Shown here piece after piece: positions 53,701 through 55,079 of a stretch of DNA of 55,079 nucleotides. The notes beneath the pieces are model-generated. The model was not told the origin of the DNA. It saw nothing but the letters and a program-made list of their open reading frames with translations, and did not search any database. Location of the stretch: positions 1 to 55,079 of the forward strand of contig NZ_LBMG01000044.1 of the NCBI RefSeq assembly GCF_001005315.1. The letters run 5' to 3'. This stretch comes from Kordia jejudonensis (GTDB taxonomy: Bacteria; Bacteroidota; Bacteroidia; Flavobacteriales; Flavobacteriaceae). Each line of letters begins with the position of its first letter. The stretch's first letter is position 1. The position numbers were made by a program, and so were the translations under genes.

Positions 53701-55079
53701 CTGTGAAATCATCTATGTACGTATTGCAAACAGTCTGAATAGTCTATGTTACGATACAACAAGCTTTGAAATCTGTGTAGATCCACAACCAACAGCGGCA
53801 CAACCTGCTAATATGATTGTTTGTGATGATGCTTCAAACGATGGTAATGAAACGTTTGATCTTTCAACTCAGATCGCAACGATCATTGGAACACAAAACA
53901 TGGCGGATGTAGCTGTTACATTCCATCCAACACCAGGTGATGCAAATCTTAATACAGGAGCGTTACCAACAACATACACAGGATCTTCAACAACAATATA
54001 TGTAAGAGTAAGTAGTACAGATGTAAATAATTTATGTTTCGCAACCACAGATTTTGAAGTGCGTGTAAATCCTTTACCTGTAGTAGTACCGCTTTCAACA
54101 TTAGAAGCATGTGATGATGATACGGATGGATTCATACCATTTAACTTAACGGATGCGGATGCAGAAATCATTGCAGCTCAGACATCTACAGATCCAATGG
54201 CAATTACATACTATGACAATCAAACAGATGCACTTGCAGGAACAGGAACACCACTAACTTCACCATACACAAATACTACAGCAGACAATGAAACGGTATT
54301 TGTTCGTATTGTAAATACGGTTACAGGTTGTGTTAATACAACAATGCTAAATCTACAAGTAAATGCTGGTATTGTAGCAACAACGCCAACAAATTTTACA
54401 GTATGTGATGATACCAATGGAGTCGACGACGACGGTTTAGGAGCATTTGATCTTACAACTAAAGATGCTGAAATTTTAGGTGCCTTAGCGGGAACAGCTA
54501 CGGTAACATACTATACAAATCAACTAGCAGCCGAAACAGCAGATCCAGCTTTTGAAATCATTGGCTTGCATACAGCACCATCTCTAGAAACTGTATATGC
54601 TCGTGTAGAAGATACCACAACAGGTTGTTATGATGTAGTTGAATTTATCTTGCTAGTAGATCCGCTTCCAAACCTAGATAATATTCCTCCAATGATAGCC
54701 TGTGATGTGAACAATCCAACGGATATGATGGAAATGTTCGATCTAACTACGCATACAACTGTAGTTGAAAATGGGCAAGTAGGTCTTACAATATCATACC
54801 ATTTAAGTGAAGCAGATGCTAATGCTAATGCAGGAGCAATTACTAATACAAATGGTACAGATGGTCAGTTCATATGGGTAAGAGCTGTGAATCTTCTCGG
54901 ATGTATTCAAGTTGGAAGCTTTGAGTTGCAAGTACCGCAATTACCAGTCTTTGTCGCTCCAACTACGCTTGAAGCTTGTGACGATGAAACGGCGGATGGA
55001 ATAGCACCAACGGACTTAACGGTTAAAAATGATGAAATCACGATTGCCAATCCAGATTTAAGTGTTTCGTATCACTTAA
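50741..55079 (+). CDS. Giant CUB/PKD repeat surface protein (3' end outside the window)
   Basis: The frame opens at ATG 50741 and stays open for 1446 codons to the end of the window. It has a signal peptide (IITSLLFLLPFVVLSQ). Residues about 25-145 form a CUB-like domain (TFFDTGGGGAGQYSNNENLV). A PKD domain follows near 160-235 (ATYTWDFGDGTPTVNGQTVT), then a lectin-like stretch (FDFCFFTNTETQFQIGSNGV), and from about residue 630 a series of roughly nine units of 97-98 residues, each beginning with a CDD motif such as VCDDASNDG and containing VTFHPTQADAD and TIYVRV. Such proteins usually end in a gliding-motility C-terminal (type B) T9SS sorting domain, which would lie beyond the window. It is probably a secreted cell-surface adhesin. 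Confidence 0.85.
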   Translation, partial: MKKIITSLLFLLPFVVLSQDFNMQNGNISLTCGDSPTFFDTGGGGAGQYSNNENLVLTICPSSPGERVQLDFTSFGLQNGSDFMDIFDGDDITAPLLGNYTGTASPGIVVASGTNPTGCLTIRFVSDNAGVNIGWQATVTCACQEIIANVDSTVPALDASNIVNADIAETITFNGSGTFSSDGTGATYTWDFGDGTPTVNGQTVTHDYPTAGVYVVTLTITDAEGCQNTNTIDLRVIVGASTPGNPFVDAGDDVTLDCASSGCTDITAEFLNIGETNTYRIDQIPFVPPFNFSGLTNSLNPNADDRWSAVENLPFDFCFFTNTETQFQIGSNGVVRFDVDPTDTASGYAFSQDLPNNTNDVLGDGNVFLPIHDIDPTQSNSEEIAWEIIGTAPNRVLAVSYFEVPLYSSACNSLLATHMVVFYETTNVIDIYIKDKPTCNTWQGGATALGIQNDAGTTAFVPPGRNTSDSPWVTNDEAWRFTPAGTSVVDFAWLDSAGNVVGTTPTINVCPPSTEVYTARVIYTNCNGDTVTVTDDVTVEILGDFVVDLGPDQNLCDTSTGDITLDADIGSPTATYQWALGGTDIAGATNPTFVVTGMTGGTYSVIVTDNGCDIGDSVVITYGAGPAVVQPADMVECDDASNNGTETFDLTTQIPQILGTQDPTLFDVTFHPTQADADANTVPIANPDVYINGASPETIFVRVTEISSGCFSTTQFDVIVNIQPIANVLADITVCDDDTNDGIETFNFATLQPLVLGTQDANLFTVTFHPTQADADANTNPLANSYTNTAQCEIIYVRIENDANTDCYDTTSFEICVDYQPTAAQPANMVVCDDASNDGIGTFDFTTQIATIIGTQNMADVAVTFHPTPADANNNTAAYSTTYTGLSTTIYVRVSSTDVNNLCYATTDFEVRVDQVPTANPIADITVCDDASNDGVEDFILTDNNLQILGTQDASVFSVTYHGSQADADSGANELPSPYTNDPTISNCEIIYVRIANSLNSLCYDTTSFEICVDPQPTAAQPANMIVCDDASNDGNETFDLSTQIATIIGTQNMADVAVTFHPTPGDANLNTGALPTTYTGSSTTIYVRVSSTDVNNLCFATTDFEVRVNPLPVVVPLSTLEACDDDTDGFIPFNLTDADAEIIAAQTSTDPMAITYYDNQTDALAGTGTPLTSPYTNTTADNETVFVRIVNTVTGCVNTTMLNLQVNAGIVATTPTNFTVCDDTNGVDDDGLGAFDLTTKDAEILGALAGTATVTYYTNQLAAETADPAFEIIGLHTAPSLETVYARVEDTTTGCYDVVEFILLVDPLPNLDNIPPMIACDVNNPTDMMEMFDLTTHTTVVENGQVGLTISYHLSEADANANAGAITNTNGTDGQFIWVRAVNLLGCIQVGSFELQVPQLPVFVAPTTLEACDDETADGIAPTDLTVKNDEITIANPDLSVSYHL

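Overview
The window looks like the chromosome of an AT-rich marine member of the Flavobacteriaceae (Bacteroidota). The evidence is the low GC content, type IX secretion (T9SS) sorting tails with a YPNP motif, DUF2911 and DUF6588-type secreted proteins, a fused SecDF, promoters with a TAnnTTTG -7 box, and intergenic spacers packed with dispersed hairpins and short tandem repeats. The style resembles Kordia-like genomes, but that placement is an inference; there is no rRNA or tRNA in the window to test it.

Layout. (1) 1-13.6 kb is a surface-polysaccharide region: GNAT/FemAB-like acyltransferase, FdtB-type aminotransferase, Wzx-like flippase and hexapeptide acyltransferase on +; later two family-1/4 glycosyltransferases and an FdtA-type ketoisomerase; then a minus-strand run ftsE - methyltransferase - GT2 - GT2 with overlapping ends. 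FdtA plus FdtB plus acyltransferases suggests an acylated 3-amino-3,6-dideoxyhexose in the glycan. Dps, a CIA30-domain protein and TrmL sit inside this block. (2) 13.6-21 kb holds a 1011-residue TPR protein, an outer-membrane barrel and a YtcJ-like amidohydrolase lipoprotein. (3) 21-29 kb holds a DUF2911 protein, a small orphan GG-leader peptide resembling class I lanthipeptide precursors, AsnB, a dipeptide epimerase, a T9SS-exported protein and GyrB. (4) 29-38 kb holds a T9SS protein split by a one-base frameshift, a DUF6588-like protein, malate dehydrogenase, a 160-bp element with 18-bp inverted ends containing a 47-codon ORF, a secreted DUF4412-like protein, a lipoprotein copy of the SecD P1 head, and SecDF.

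(5) 38.2-43.7 kb is the most unusual part: six same-strand small genes separated by five structured repeats that behave like integron attC sites, next to the decayed C-terminus of a tyrosine recombinase. At each cassette the few gene-specific bases at its two ends are complementary to one another, as cassette biology predicts. I read this as a relic chromosomal integron (a cassette cluster without a working integrase). (6) 43.8-50 kb holds a GT2-TPR glycosyltransferase coupled to an unannotated 45-residue GG-containing peptide, then DUF192, Lgt, YidD, a membrane protein, CysS and FolE. (7) 50.3-55.1 kb holds a small secreted protein and the 5' part of a very large CUB/PKD/repeat surface protein that runs off the window.

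Decay is a theme: a nonsense codon, a homopolymer frameshift, an eroded recombinase, two genes lacking a canonical start where their homology begins, and a tandemly duplicated gene tail.
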